NCBI GenBank assembly: GCA_018389105.1 | Contig: JACATO010001745.1 | Span: 62,001-126,000, forward strand | DNA: 64,000 bases | Direction: 5' to 3' | Source of the DNA: Nautilus pompilius | Taxonomy: Eukaryota > Mollusca > Cephalopoda > Nautilida > Nautilidae | Shown here: positions 23,450-36,200 of the stretch, piece after piece | Layout of the letters: each line of letters starts with the position of its first letter | How positions within the stretch are numbered: the stretch's first letter is position 1 | Notes under the pieces: generated by a model | Seen by the model: the letters and a program-made list of their open reading frames with translations, nothing else | What the model was told of the DNA's origin: nothing | The model's database searches: none | Program-made: the position numbers and the translations under genes

Positions 23450-24700
23450 CATGGACAAACCTTTCGAAGAAGCTCTAAACAGATGCTCTCTGTTTTAGGG
23501 AGTTAGGTGTTCTAATGTTTCGTATTATCCCTTCCCCATCATGTGACAAGCAGCAGAAAGTCGAATATCAAAATAAAGTCAATAAGATCAAGTACTTTTT
23601 ACCCCGGACAAGAACCGCACCTGGCTGCCCTTTTGTTACAACATCGCAGTGCTGTTTACCTCTAACGGTCTGTAATCTACGTCAGATACCTTCAAATTAG
23701 ACAAAGCAGTAAAGATGGCTGGACGGGATTTCATAATTAACTTCTTTAAAAAAATCTTTGACGACATTTTTCCGCAACCAGAGATCGAATGTTCAGATGC
23801 AAGAGGTGAACGGCTGGACGAATTTTATGATCTGCAGCAAGAATTGCTCAGTATCTCACAAATACAAAGGAAACCAGTGTTTTAAAAAAAATATTATTAC
23901 TAATCAAAGCGGATGGTGATTGAATATTACACCTGTCGCAATGGAGGTGATTGGGAAAGGTAAGCGTGCGGTACGCATCACTATTTCTTAAGAACGAGGT
24001 AAATATGTCATCATGATTGTCTGCTGGTATGCTTCACCCGCAGTTGTGTATAAGGAGAAGGTTGAAGCGTAAACATGGGGCGCCACCTACTTGTACAGTT
24101 TTACATTAAGATGAGACAACATCGACTGCCAAATTTTGTCTGTAATGGCGGCTACATTTCATCTCTTCTAAGTCAAAGGATCCGCCGAGTCGACGTTTGT
24201 CGACCACACTTCACATTGTAAGTCAGAATACTGTTTCAAAAGCAGCAATACTACATTACTATCCTCCGGGCAATATCACAGGTGCTCTTCAAACCTGGAT
24301 TTAATTTATTTCAAACTTCCAGCCCTCTCACACCTGTTACAGATAATCAGAGTATAACTGAGCATTTGAAAATCCAGATGTAAGCTTCAGTGGTGTCCAG
24401 TACGGGGAATTTTGTCTCTGGTAGAAAAATATTAGTTAAAAATCGAAATGCTTTTGAAGAATTTAGAGGCACTGGAACCTACTCACCGAACAGTCTTCTA
24501 TTTATTGATGGTAAACAGGGAAGGTAAGCTTTAGCATCAAAGTCTGTGAGGAAGAGGGATGGTGACATTCCCTTGTATGCTTCGATATCAGAGTTTTTGC
24601 CATCTCAACTGATCAAGGGTTAAAGCCACTGGCCTACTGAGAATGAGAGAAGGGTGCTGGATGCTAGTGGCCTGACGTTGTGATACCAAGAGCAAACATT
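23450..24700. repeat. Right arm of large imperfect palindrome
   Basis: Partner of 18340-19600. A third, more diverged relative of the stretch around 24040-24140 is seen near 34880-35060. Confidence 0.8.
23715..23885 (+). CDS. Small conserved ORF in palindrome arm (hypothetical)
   Basis: A 56-residue open frame starts in a good context (AAAGATGG). It begins MAGRDFIINFFKKIF, is acidic in the middle (QPEIECSDARGERLDEF) and ends QIQRKPVF. The opposite arm encodes the same peptide with one clear substitution (D16 to G) and a longer C terminus. I recognise no family. It may be the coding start of a repeated gene, or just an open stretch in a recent duplication. Confidence 0.3.
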   Translation: MAGRDFIINFFKKIFDDIFPQPEIECSDARGERLDEFYDLQQELLSISQIQRKPVF

Positions 24701-25887
24701 TTAAAAACTCTAAAATGCATAAGAATGAGATGAGAGACCTTTGTTTGGAGACGGTATTTCAAATACGCTTCCCTCTGATAATGGTTATGACAAGAACCAA
24801 CAAACGCAGCTTTTGTTCGAGGAGTTACCACCGTTGATTGATCTTTGTATAGTGACCGATGGCAGAAACTTGTTCTTTTGTGACAGGTGTCTCTGTCCCT
24901 CGCGGGCAGCATTTAGTCCGCCCATCTACTATAGGGTGAATTACATTCTGCTGATGAGTGGAGTAAAGAAGATAAAAACGCCAGTTATTAGTATTTAATG
25001 TTTGTTCGAGCTCACAACAATCTGCCTGGTTCTTCGTGACATTCAGGTGTTGGCAGATGAGGATGTTTTAGCAAATGATGTCTATAACTTCGTCTAAGGT
25101 GATCTCATTTAAATTGATTTCCTTATTAATGAATAAGGATCTACGTTTTTCCAATCTACCATAATAATAATAATAACGATGTGAAGAACTAGTCTAGATT
25201 CCAGAAGCGAACGATCAGACCTCAGTTTGTAAAGAGTAACATGATTTTAATGAAATCTCTAAGAATAGAACTTCAAATAAATGGTCGGAGACAGATCCGA
25301 TCTCAGGATCACTGTCCCGATCGGCCCACACCCTTTGAAGGAGGGACATGACGTTGTATCTTTACGCATAGATGTAATAGCTGAACTTGTTAACTGTAAT
25401 ACGCGCACCTGAGGAACTCTTCAATTTCTATTTATTATGCATACAAGTCTAGACCGACAGAGTTAAGCCGGGGGGGGCAAAGAAAGTGCTGTGACGTCAC
25501 CTGTATTTACGCAATCGCTGGACCTCGACATAAAACCTCACATTTATCGCTAGTCGCAGAAAACGATGATAATGGAATAAATGCAAGATAAATAAAACAT
25601 TTGCAAAAAAATAGGAAAGAAAGTTTAGGTGAATTGATTTTTCTCTTCATTGTTAAAGTAAATACGATCAATATCTATACACGCTTATACTGTACATTAG
25701 CATGGAATTTCCCGGACTACAGCGACACAGTTAATGCTTTGAGAGAAAGGTATACAAAAGTTTGAAAAGTAATACTCCTAGCGGAACCGTCCGCGATCGA
25801 TGCGAACTGTGACGACAACAGTCATTGAAGGGTTAATCGTCGAACGTGCTGGTCGAACCTACATTTATCCAATCTGATCTCGAAGGG

Positions 25888-26203
25888 ATGGGATCCCTCA
25901 GAATCATCTCGCCGCTTATTCTCATTCAGTTAGTGCTGGGGACGTCTGATGACTATAAAATCAGAAGCCAGAAGTACAGGGAACTCAAAGGGTTCAATCT
26001 GAGCACCACGACCCGTCCGGTAAGGTATAACTCTCGGGGCCGCAGTACAACCGAATGTAGCATAGCCTGTTTGGAGGATCCGTGGTGCAGGGTGTTCTCC
26101 TACGACCCATCTCTTAACAGCTGCCAGCTCATCGACAGCAGAAATTATTCTGTACAACTGCGGAGACAGGACAACGATGGCTTCTTCTATGCCGTATACG
26201 AAG
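25888..26203 (+). CDS. Copy D exon 1: signal peptide and PAN/apple fold
   Basis: The exon begins MGSLRIISPLILIQLVLG, a clear signal peptide. The PAN core follows, with cysteines in the contexts TECSIAC, DPWC and NSCQLID, and ends in GFFYAVYE. It stops at AAG before GTAAGG, leaving one base (phase 1). It lies on a direct duplication whose other copy is the exon at 17313; the two share the leader just before the ATG and several hundred bases of intron. Confidence 0.82.
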
Positions 26204-29200
26204 GTAAGGAATCAGTCGTTTCTCAGTTGGTTCCAAAACCTTAACTTTTTAAAAAACATCTCGTGATGGAAATGTGATAACGTACACCGCTGAAACAAAT
26301 TACACATCGTTTCAGCTCCTGGCTGAATCTCAATGAATCAGATCGACGGTTTACCCATCACATCCGTTCTGCTCTATCGCAAGCGGAGATTTCTCCTAAA
26401 CTACAAACTCGGGATTTCTAAGAAACACATACAGTCCGAAAAGGGTTTATCGTTTGTACTGGAATCCAGGAAATAAATGTCGTTTTACTTGAATTTCATT
26501 CATTTCGATAATGAACCAGAAGAGAAACTTTACCTCATCTTTAGCTGTCGTTAATTCTTAAATTCAGTGCGTCAAAGTAGATGCCACACGGGTCCCAATT
26601 TTTGGGGTTTTTAAAGTCAGTCGCGGAAGATAAAATAAGGATTGTCGCGGATGATTCGTAACTACAGTATAGGACAAATATTCAGGTTCTCTCTGTATGC
26701 GTCAAACACCTCTGGTTAGAAGGTTGTATACACAAGAACGTCATCTTCACCTCATAGCTACTGTATTCAGGTACACGGACGTAGTTGTTTGTAGAGGATG
26801 TAAACCTGAAGTCGATCGTACTGTATCTTCGTATTCTATCCACATGAACAGTGTATGACATCACCTGTGTATTCCATGATCCCTTCTGTTGGCATGGAAA
26901 CGTTCATCCGTCGAACAGTAGAAACGACAGAGAGACGATAACTTTCATGTAGATCGACTTCTCCGGCCTCTAAAACACGCGGGGCAGCAGCCATTTTGCT
27001 AAATAAATATCTTTTACTCTCGCCTTATTCATTATTGATCGTTGGCATTCTTTACTTCATGAATTCCCTGTAATACCAAACAATAAACATTCTACCGTAA
27101 TATTGGATTGTTGAGTACATTTATTAATGCCTGCTGATGCACGACTACAATCGGTAAAAAGCCTGATCCGTTCTGATCATATGAATGGTATATTAAACGT
27201 TCAGTCGACCCCCGACAGAGTCATCAATCTCGCTCCGTTGGTTTTGGGATTGACCAGACCGAGAAGCAGAAACACACATTACCTCTATTACATGTAAATA
27301 TAACAATTTCTTTTCTTATTAAACTACAGCAGACAATATCATTAATATATTCACATATTTGACAAGCCAGATTAAAGTTTATATAATTGCTTACACTATA
27401 TCGAGCACCCATACATACATAATAAGCAGCCATTGATGTAACCACAATGACTTACATAGATTCAGTATGGAGAGATAAACTGGATAAAATAACGAAAACT
27501 AGTGCAGGCTGTACTCAGAGTCATCACCAGCTTTCCATTGGTGGACCTAAGCACGTACTTCAAACCTGACAACTGTCGCCAGTTCTCGTTTCTATTGATC
27601 ATAGGAGAATTTCAAATGTTTCTCGCTTGGTTAGCTCCCCTTCTGATGTGGTTTACATGTGATGCTGCTTCATCTGGTGACCAAAATGAGGAGGAGGTCT
27701 AAAGGAACAGCTGTCTTCTGTATATCCAAGAATCAATTCTAGCGCATAATATCTGTCTGCATGTATCAAACCACTTACATACTTACATTTGAGATTGAAA
27801 TTAAAGTCAACTTGGAATATCCTGGCGGCAGTTGAGAGAGTTGAAGCCAATTGGCTTTTATTGTAAAGTGAAATTAGTTTTTTCCTAGTTTATAAAACCC
27901 ATCTGTAAGTGAAGCGAAACTCTTCGTATGTTATGAAGGATTAACTGTATCATCACCAAAATCTCCGGTTGGCTGGTCTATAATTTAGATGTGAATTATT
28001 GAAGGTAAAAAGCCTCAGTGACCAGCTCGCTTCAGTAACATATCTAAGTGGATCATTTGGATAGATAAACCTGAGCCTAAGAGCTCCATGAAAAACAGTA
28101 GAACTGCGTCAAATGATATCTCTTAAATTCCACCTGACAGGTGAGCATCAGCGGGACGAGATATATACAATCTAGAACAACTCTGGAGAACCAGCCGCTA
28201 CAGTCTCTTTATCTTTACTATGTGGACATATTTTATTATAATCCATCGGTAATTTACACTGTACTCGGTCAGTAGGAAATTAACTGATAACTGCGATTTG
28301 TGTTGTCAGCAGCTTCATCAAAGACTCGATAAATTATCAGATGGAAATTCATTTATTGAATTTAAGATCAAACACGTTTTTATAAGTCATAATAAAAGCG
28401 CCTACAGTTCCCTGCGCATCTTAGTTGCTGCATAATTCTCTGAAAGTGGTACAAATTATTTAGATATCCTTCCATAATGTACCCTACCCGTGAAAGGCCT
28501 ATTGTTGACATAATCATTTTCTTTATATTTATTAGCAGCATCTAGGATGAGGTTCTGAAATATTCTGATTTTATTTTATCTATCTGCATCATTTACTTGC
28601 TCCGTAAGCTGCATGCATCATTCTGGCTCCGTCTTTCACTGTAGTTGTATCAGTATCCATCTCTTCAGTCAACAGATGATTTTTTCCTTAAGTAAATTCT
28701 TACCTGTCCACTTTTCTGATGACGACCATAGAAAACCGGATAAACACCTTTACATGTTGCTGTTCTTTATATCAGCATCATTGATTAATTCGCGCCCAGT
28801 TATTGTACCTGTGGTTCTCTCGTCTGTCTGTTCTCTGGGTTTTCCTCAGGTGACACCTGGTTTTTGATGTTTTCCGCTAAAAGCGAAACAGGCGTCGACA
28901 TTTACGGGGCCCTCATGGGGACCGCCGACCTCAGCCCCTGGTTCGACTGTGAAGGGACCTCCTGCGATGTCTTCAGGAGTCCGCTCATCGACGTCTGGGA
29001 TACTCTGCCCATCGGAGAGGTGAATAACTAAATACCATTTCTTATGAAGGGGGAGCCTCTGTCGTCCGTGACGTAGGTTGTGTACCAAACCTTGTTCACC
29101 CTGGACATGTAAAAGTTACAAATTATAAATTAATTCCTTTGAACCTTAGACCTCGTTTATTCGAAAACTTTCCATAAAAGCTGCCCTCTTCTGCATTTAT

Positions 29201-32200
29201 TTCATGTCAGTCTAGCACACCTGTATCGTCATGGTCTTCTATGAAGTTAATTCTCTGATGTACCGTAATGAGGTCACGTTATCCACCAAGCAAAAATCCA
29301 CATTAGCTTATAGGAGACTGTGCACAATGTAGGGACCGGGCTGAAGGTGAGGTTTGTTGTAAAGGGAGACGGGACTATTGATTACGGAAGTACCCTGATC
29401 GATATTCTTTGCAGAATCAGCAAGAACCGCATCACTGAGAATAATGGTAGAAAGGCTAATACGTGGACGACTTTTATATTTAATAAGTGCTGTGCATTAA
29501 TATTCTCACCTCTTGCTACACTACAATTGATTCAACTTCTTCGCCCATGTTCCGGTCCAGATTTCACCTGTACCTGACTGGAATATTGTTCTATTATCTT
29601 TCACACTGTTTGCCGCTTTATTGTTGCTGGTTCCACCTCGCCCCTGTGGGCTCGGTGATGTTCCTGTGCGGTCCGTGTGCTGGCCAGGCCGTCACGTCCG
29701 GTCCACTCCTTTCTAGTTCTCCAGCGCAACCCCAGAAATGGGGCAGTCGGGTGATCAGTGATAAAATGGCGGATACCTGATCGATTCACCACAACAATGG
29801 CCGGAAGTAATTCTCAGTTAACACACCGGGAGTGACGGTTGTAGGTCATCTCTTTGTCCGTTAGAAAATAAAGACGACGATCATTTAATAAGTTTACCGG
29901 CCTAACGATTTACTCTGTTGTTGTGTTTCGCTCCTCGTGAAGAACACGAAATCAATGAAGCCTTCATTGATCGACTTCTCCTCGTCATAACAGACTTCCT
30001 TCCTTCCAGCCCCTCTCAGCGGGGATCTCAGTTCCACAACCACGATAACCCAGTAGTCGTGGTTCGTTGTTTATTGATTATCCTTTAGTTGGTCGATTTG
30101 AAATGCATGGCTCACTCTCTGCGCTACAGGGTCCAGTTTCTGTAGAGTATTACGAGTTACCACTTCCGGCCAGAACCGGAAGCCACACCAGAAGCCACCA
30201 TCGACATACATGCCTCAAACTGCTCAGAGAAGTTGCGTGAACTGAATGAATTTGAATTTCCGGGAAGTAGGGGGGAACTGTTTCTTGAAGAGACCTATGA
30301 CTTCCGTAAATATTAAGGGGCCAAGGAGGAAGAATCATCTCGGCCCTCTTTTCGTTCCTGTTCTCCCTTTTGTCGATTTCGCTCCCATGTCCCTTCTGCT
30401 GGTTACCCTCCCCCTTTCTGATTCTCGCCTCCGATGGGCAAAATTTAACGAAGACTTAGGTGTGGTACAGAGTCAGATAAATCGCGGAACGTTCTTAGTT
30501 CCAATCGTGTGAAAGTCTCAATCGTCGTCTCCAAATAAGCATTGAATAGCATCTTTTAAAATACTTAAGGGAAAGTTTTTAAAATATTTAATGACATCTC
30601 TTCGATGGTTTTTTCCCGCATATGGAAGACCCCTATGGCTTCACTTTCTATCCCCCGAGCAGTAATATGTCGGTAGCTCCACATTGTTTATTACTGATGG
30701 CCTGACGATGATGTTATCTTCACTTACTGGAATTCAGAAAACGGGTTTAGCTTCATGTCCACTAACGAGCCGGGTTGACTAATATTTACTCCATCTTAAC
30801 CCTCAGGTGAAGTTTGTTTTTTATGGAAGTGGTAAAAAGGTCCTCGAGTTGAGATTTGAAGGAAGGAACTCCACGAAAGAGAACTGGTTCTCTGTGAGCA
30901 GACTTCTCCAGTCTCCCTGGACCGATCTCGACGTCAACCGGAGCGTCAACTTTTTCTCTGTCCGTGGACATCCAGGGTGAGTAAACAAACCGTCGGTACA
31001 TACGTCTGGTGATTTCTTCAACTGGTTCGTCAGTAAACATCTGTGTCATCGTGGCGCCTACGGTAAGGACATTATTATTACCATTATTGTTGTTGTCTTT
31101 GTAATATAAAAAAAACTAACAATTCTTTATTTAAATGTTATTTATTTGTGTTGTATTTGGTTTTCAAACTCCAGTGTCGCAAGATATTTCTACATCAGCT
31201 ATTTTCATGATGGATGTCCAGGTGATCGCGGATGGATGGCGCTAATCAACACGGACGGTGCATGTGGCTGGGAAGTTTTCACCAAGTATCCCGTGTTCTT
31301 GTATTCAACAGCAGCCGGAAGCCAGGTTTGGAACAGTGGTAAGTAGGATGGGAACGCTGTATCTCGAAGACATATGAATAGTCAGATGCCGCAGCATTCC
31401 AGTTATTCACTCGTATTGGCAATAATTAAGATTTATTCAACGCTAGTTGACCAGTGGTGCAAAGCTGGATGCCAGCGCCATAGGACTGATCCCGGCCCTC
31501 AGCCTCCGTATCTTCGATAGGACGTCTTTCCGATGTCTGAAAGTGTACCTCTCTCTCTTATTCTTGTTACCTGTGGTGCAAAGCTGGATGCCAGCGCCAT
31601 AGGACTGATCCCGTCAGCCTCCGTATCTTCGGACAGGACGTCTTTACCGATGTCTGAAAGTTAACCCCTCTCTCTTATTCTTGTTACCTGTGGTGCAAAG
31701 CTGGATGCCAGCGCCATAGGACTGATCCCGGCCCTCAGCCTCCGTATCTTCGATAGGACGTCTTTCCGATGTTTGAAAGTGTACCTCTCTCTCTTATTCT
31801 TGTTACCTGTGGTGCAAAGCTGGATGCCAGCGCCATAGGACTGATCCCGGCCCTCAGCTCCTCCGATACGATCGTCTTTCCGATGTCTGAAAGTGTACCT
31901 CTCTCTCTTATTCTTGTTACCTGTGGTGCAAAGCTGGATGCCAGCGCCATAGGACTGATCCCGGCCCTCAGCCTCCGTATCTTCGATAGGACGTCTTTCC
32001 GATGTCTGAAAGTTAACCCCTCTCTCTTATTCTTGTTACCTGTGGTGCAAAGCTGGATGCCAGCGCCATAGGACTGATCCCGGCCCTCAGCCTCCGTATC
32101 TTCGATAGGACGTCTTTCCGATGTCTGAAAGTTTACCCCTCTCTCTTATTCTTGTTACCTGTGGTGGAAAGCTGGAAAATTATGAAAATTATGAAAATAA

Positions 32201-33253
32201 AACAACAAGCTACCCAAGTAAAGGTAGAAAAATCTCTTAATGTTATATTTAAATCAACAAACATTCTTTGGTAGGTGACACAACGAAGATGATTGGGAAT
32301 TGTACGGTCAGGAGCCTACAGAGACCGGTTAACGATCTCCATTCTGAAGAAAGTCGGATCATCGGGATATTGAAGACAAACAAATCTCGGTTCTTTTATA
32401 AGTATACTATAGCCAAAGATTTAAAAAATGGATGCCGATTGCTTACTTGAAAGTTGGGAGATACGCTTACACAGGTCGGTCACCACAAACGTTTTCCTCC
32501 AGGGACCTCTGGCTGATTCCCTTCCAATAGTTTTATGACTTCGATCTTCCCTTGACGAAGGAAAAGCATCTGGCGAGGAAAGATATAAGGAAAACATTCG
32601 ATTCAGCTGGATACTTGTTTATCCACAAGATTCGGTTGGTGTTACCTCGTTCAGATGCTGGTGGCGTTGATGGAGTCCTTATTACCTGAATCATGGCAGT
32701 CCAGATTGTGTACTGTCAAAATGTCTGCCTTCATCAGCCAAGACAACAGATTTCAATGGCCGCACCAGCCAACCAGTGATCACAAGTCGTTTACCTTCTA
32801 ACTTCCCCCTGCAACTGTCGTATTTAGTAAAGGTTGGTGGAACTCATCATCAAAACTATATCCTCGTTAGTAATATAGTAAGAATACTTCTCCTTTTAAT
32901 TGAAATATTATTCCACATTCCTAGGTTAGTGATTCCTCTTTTCTTTACAATCTTTTACTTGAAGAACAATCCACTTTGTTAACCTTGGATTCGATCGTCA
33001 GCTCTGAAACTCAGTCTCTCATTTGCTATCAGTTCTGCCAACAACAAAAAAAAAATTGTCTGCGACCGTCGTTAATTTCTAGCAAATTTCAGACAACTGA
33101 AATCGTTCCCCGGGTTTTATTTGTAACGAACGTTTCGAGAAACGCTGCCATTTGCTTTTTCTCAATTGTTCGTTTGTTAAATTATTTAACCTCTTTTTGA
33201 TAGGTACCTTTAACAAAGCCGACCGCATGACCATTTCTGTTGAGATCATTTAA
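25888..33253 (+). CDS. Copy D: complete five-exon secreted PAN/apple-domain gene
   Basis: The model joins 25888-26203, 28850-29019, 30807-30976, 31175-31338 and 33204-33253, giving 870 nt, 289 residues and a TAA stop. All introns are GT/AG and the phases 1, 0, 2, 1 join without a break. The protein starts with a hydrophobic signal peptide (about residues 1-18), followed by a PAN/apple fold (about 25-105) with four spaced cysteines, then a C-terminal region of about 185 residues encoded by exons 2-5. The start is the ATG that puts the signal peptide at the N terminus; an upstream in-frame ATG at 25846 would bury it. PAN domains are known to bind protein or carbohydrate partners outside the cell; a secreted recognition or adhesive role here is inference. 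The C-terminal part resembles a recurrent domain in mollusc predicted proteins (from memory); no function is known to me. No stop or frameshift was found, so this is the best candidate for a working gene. Confidence 0.8.
26880..28230. repeat. Segmental inverted duplication, right copy (intron 1 of copy D)
   Basis: Carries the three sub-blocks found at 12370-13920, plus further homology (about 26880-27180) to the reverse complement of 22340-22640. All of it lies inside intron 1 of copy D; no coding sequence was recognised. Confidence 0.6.
28850..29019 (+). CDS. Copy D exon 2: W-F-L-M-F segment
   Basis: The acceptor is a pyrimidine-rich stretch ending TTTTCCTCAG and the donor is GAG before GTGAAT. 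After the split glycine codon the exon reads DTWFLMFSAKSETG, then the WFDCEGTSCD cysteine pair, and ends DTLPIGE in phase 0. An almost identical but damaged copy on the opposite strand lies at 724-890, and a third, one codon longer, is at 44028-44200. Confidence 0.82.
28850..29737. repeat. Right arm of inverted duplication (partner 1-890)
   Basis: Contains copy D exon 2 and the start of intron 2. Within it, 29320-29577 is an open frame of 85 codons that is unchanged in the other arm; it has no recognised motif and lies in an intron. Confidence 0.85.
30807..30976 (+). CDS. Copy D exon 3: V-K-F-V-F-Y / SPWTDLD segment
   Basis: The acceptor is ACCCTCAG and the exon opens VKFVFYGSGKKVLELRF, continues through NWFS and SPWTDLDVN, and closes FFSVRGHP before a strong GTGAGT donor, leaving two bases (phase 2). 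Unlike copies B and E it is not preceded by a TTA repeat. Confidence 0.82.
31175..31338 (+). CDS. Copy D exon 4: RYFYIS / GCPGDRGW segment
   Basis: The exon starts after TCCAG with one base completing the glycine codon. It contains ARYFYISYF, the cysteine-bearing GCPGDRGW and DGACGWE, then KYPVFLYS, and ends NS before GTAAGT in phase 1. A 118-bp minisatellite starts about 115 bp into the following intron. Confidence 0.8.
31454..32165. repeat. 118-bp minisatellite, about six units
   Basis: Unit begins GTGGTGCAAAGCTGGATGCC and contains the pyrimidine tract CTCTCTCTTATTCTTGTTACC. It sits inside intron 4 of copy D. One unit has a short internal replacement (CTCCTCCGATACGATCG). Confidence 0.93.
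33204..33253 (+). CDS. Copy D exon 5: short terminal exon
   Basis: The acceptor is CTCTTTTTGATAG. Two bases complete the split glycine, then TFNKADRMTISVEII and TAA. The call rests on the exact phase match with exon 4 and on the independent occurrence of EPDQMTISAEFFQ and a stop at the matching place in copy E. Such a short exon would be missed by an ORF-length filter. Confidence 0.75.
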
Positions 33254-36200
33254 TTGGAAGAAGAATTCCCTTTGGTGCTGAATATTTAGCTACCGGCTTC
33301 CGGTTTTGCAAATTCCGGCACCTGAAGGATTCCTATTTTTGACAGAAACATATCGTTCACTCCACACCTGATGTTTGTTTTCATAACTCTATCTGCACCT
33401 GTGGATTATGGATTCGGAAGAAAGTAGAACTATCATCGGTATCTTTGCCTGATAGATCTCTCGTGTTTCTATTAATCCACACAAGTGACGTAACGCACCA
33501 CGTGATTTATAACTTCCGTTCCCGATTCAGTGTTGTATATGATAGAACGATATGATGGAATAACAGAACTGACATATGTTAAGAAGCAACATCCATCGGC
33601 TATAAGGAAGGTAAATTTCCTTAATCCATAAAACAAAAATACGACAACCATTTCCTTCTGCTTCCTGACCATAGAGCAAAATTTGTTTATCGATTTTTAT
33701 ATTGTAATCCATGAAGATGTAATGATTCTGATGAAAATACCCACGCACCTGTTATACGTGAACTATTAAGCTGCACACTGCAGTCATCCACCAAGATGTA
33801 TTCAGAAATTACAAGACAAATGATAATAAAGTTGGTGTATCCTTGTTAAATTGTTTAATTCCTGCCACCGTTTTCAGTAAATTCGATTAAAGAAAGGTAA
33901 GTGAACTGACTCTGATTAGGAAACATTCGTTGTTTCCAGTGGACCCTAATCAATGTATGACGACCGTTTCGAAAGCTAATTGAGGACAGCCAGGACGGTG
34001 GGTGAACAAAAGACCTTTGGATTATTATTCTATATTAATGTTCAGTCAATAATAGCAAACATTTTGTATGTACGAGATACGACAAAAATACCTGCCATCC
34101 TGCTAACAAGAAAAGGGGTATCATGGAATTATTCGGAAATGGTGCGAACATATACACAGCCACACACACACATACAGACAATATTCTAAGCAGAATCAAT
34201 GATCTACTGTCAGTGTCACTTTGTTCTGCTATAGGAGCTGTTAAATATCAGTATCCCTGGAATAACAGAAACTCTCCATCTGGCTACAGGTGAAGACTTA
34301 TGTTACATTCGATCCGAGCCCTGACTGTCGGAAATCTGACTTTCTAATTCTCTTAAGGTGCCTTTGCCGGACTCCTCAGCTCTGCGCTATCCAGCGATGG
34401 CCAGTTTCCACCAACAATTCCTTAAACAATGTTCGCTAAATGACGTGACAGTTCTGCTATCCTGTCATTATTTTTTGGTTAGAATCTAGCAGTATATTAA
34501 AAGCGTAATGCAGTTAAACAAATTGTTCCCATACAAAGTTGCAGCTGACTTCTACTGAAATTATCCGTACCTTCAAAAGCCCAAGTCACCAAGGCGAGTC
34601 AGACGGGTAGATTCTCGTGCCCCTGGATTTACCTTCTCCCTCTGGCCACCTTTAACCAGGTTTGAGAACAAACCCACATCGGAACGGCCTCGATAGCTCA
34701 TACATGGACTTTTTAGATATCCAATGGCTTGAAGTGAAATTTTTGTACGGATTGAAAATCACGTGCGTTGTGGCTTCGAAGACACTGCGATGTGATGTCA
34801 TTTTCACCAACAGAACACAATAACATCCGGGGACTTACAGCGATAAATGCTGTCGTCCTCGATCAACTTGAAAAATCGTCGCCCAAATAAATACAAAATG
34901 CAGCAGCCATTGCAGAATAATCTGATTTTCGTGGTGACTTGTCTTTAGTATAAATACTGCACACCAGGTGGCGCCTCATTTCGGAACTCAGATTTCTGCC
35001 GTCTACCTTTACATATGACTGCAGGTAACATATAGCTTCCGTAAACATCACAGCAGGCAAAATGGCTCCTAGAAGACTTTTCTTTTAGCTGACGGCCATC
35101 TTACTTCCAAAGGTTCGGCAACAGAATATTTTTACCGAATTTTCTCCGACTTCTAATGAGAAGAGTTCTAATAGGAAAATCTTTGGCTGAAGCTGAGTAC
35201 TAAGACATAAATTAACCTCACATTAGAGACCGTAGGTGGCTTTATGGTGGAATATTATCCAGGGCTTGTACTTACTGTACCTCGGGAAGGTGAGAATTCA
35301 ATATCAGCTGGTTTGACATCCCAACTGATGGCCTCTCATCAACCCTGAAAGATTCGGCGATCTGTCTCTCTTCGGCAGCACAGAGTTCGATTATTAGGAT
35401 TTTGATTTCTTTATCGTGGATTAATACTTTGTGCTTCCACAGTAGATTTATTCAACTGGCCCCAGTCTCCCCCTATGTACCGGAGGTTAATTCTGCTGCC
35501 CCCTTTGGTAGATAATTTTATTGTAATTGGAAAAAAGAAATAGTCAAATGTTGCATCCATACGTTTATGAGAGAGAAATTAGATATCTTCTTTTACATAC
35601 TAAATCTCCAAATATTAAATATTTAATGAATGTTTGCTTGGAGATGGTCTTTTTTATTGTAATTCTGTTCAATGCCTATATTTCTGCAGAGAAACCCCGT
35701 AACAACATCAGCAAACGATTCGTTTAAGTTAGAAGCTGCGAAGAAAGAGCAGTAAACGGAAATAGTTACTGGTAGGAGTTATTTCCCCTCTCTTATTAGA
35801 TTCTTCTGACTGCTACCAGAAGAATGGAATTTTGTCCGTCTATTCCAATAAACGGCGATATTTCTACTAATTAAATACGTGTAGTTAATGAGTTCTATGT
35901 AAAGAATGATACGTTTACATTCGATTTCCTCTACGTATTGTGAAGACCGTTTATAATTTTAAGATTATTCCAATCGATTTAAACGCCTACATTACACCAG
36001 ATATTCGGAGATTCTTTTCGATAACCGTTTGTTTGTGGATTGTTATGTTCACTTTAAAATACAAACAGAGAAAAGCAGGAAAACGACCGTGAAAAGGGCC
36101 AAATTACACACCGAAGATCGCAATAAATAATTGTAATTTAATTTCAGGGAAGTAACTCGTACTGACTTTGGATAATATACTTTTGTTTTTTTTGGAAAGT

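Noticed and set aside
29320..29577. V-R-F-V-V-K sequence in the 85-codon frame, resembling the start of exon 3
   Set aside because: Similarity stops after a few residues and no downstream exon 3 motifs follow; probably chance.
32268..32450. Open frame after a TTTGGTAG acceptor, first considered as the last exon of copy D
   Set aside because: It lacks any family motif, whereas 33204-33253 fits the phase and matches the terminal exon of copy E.
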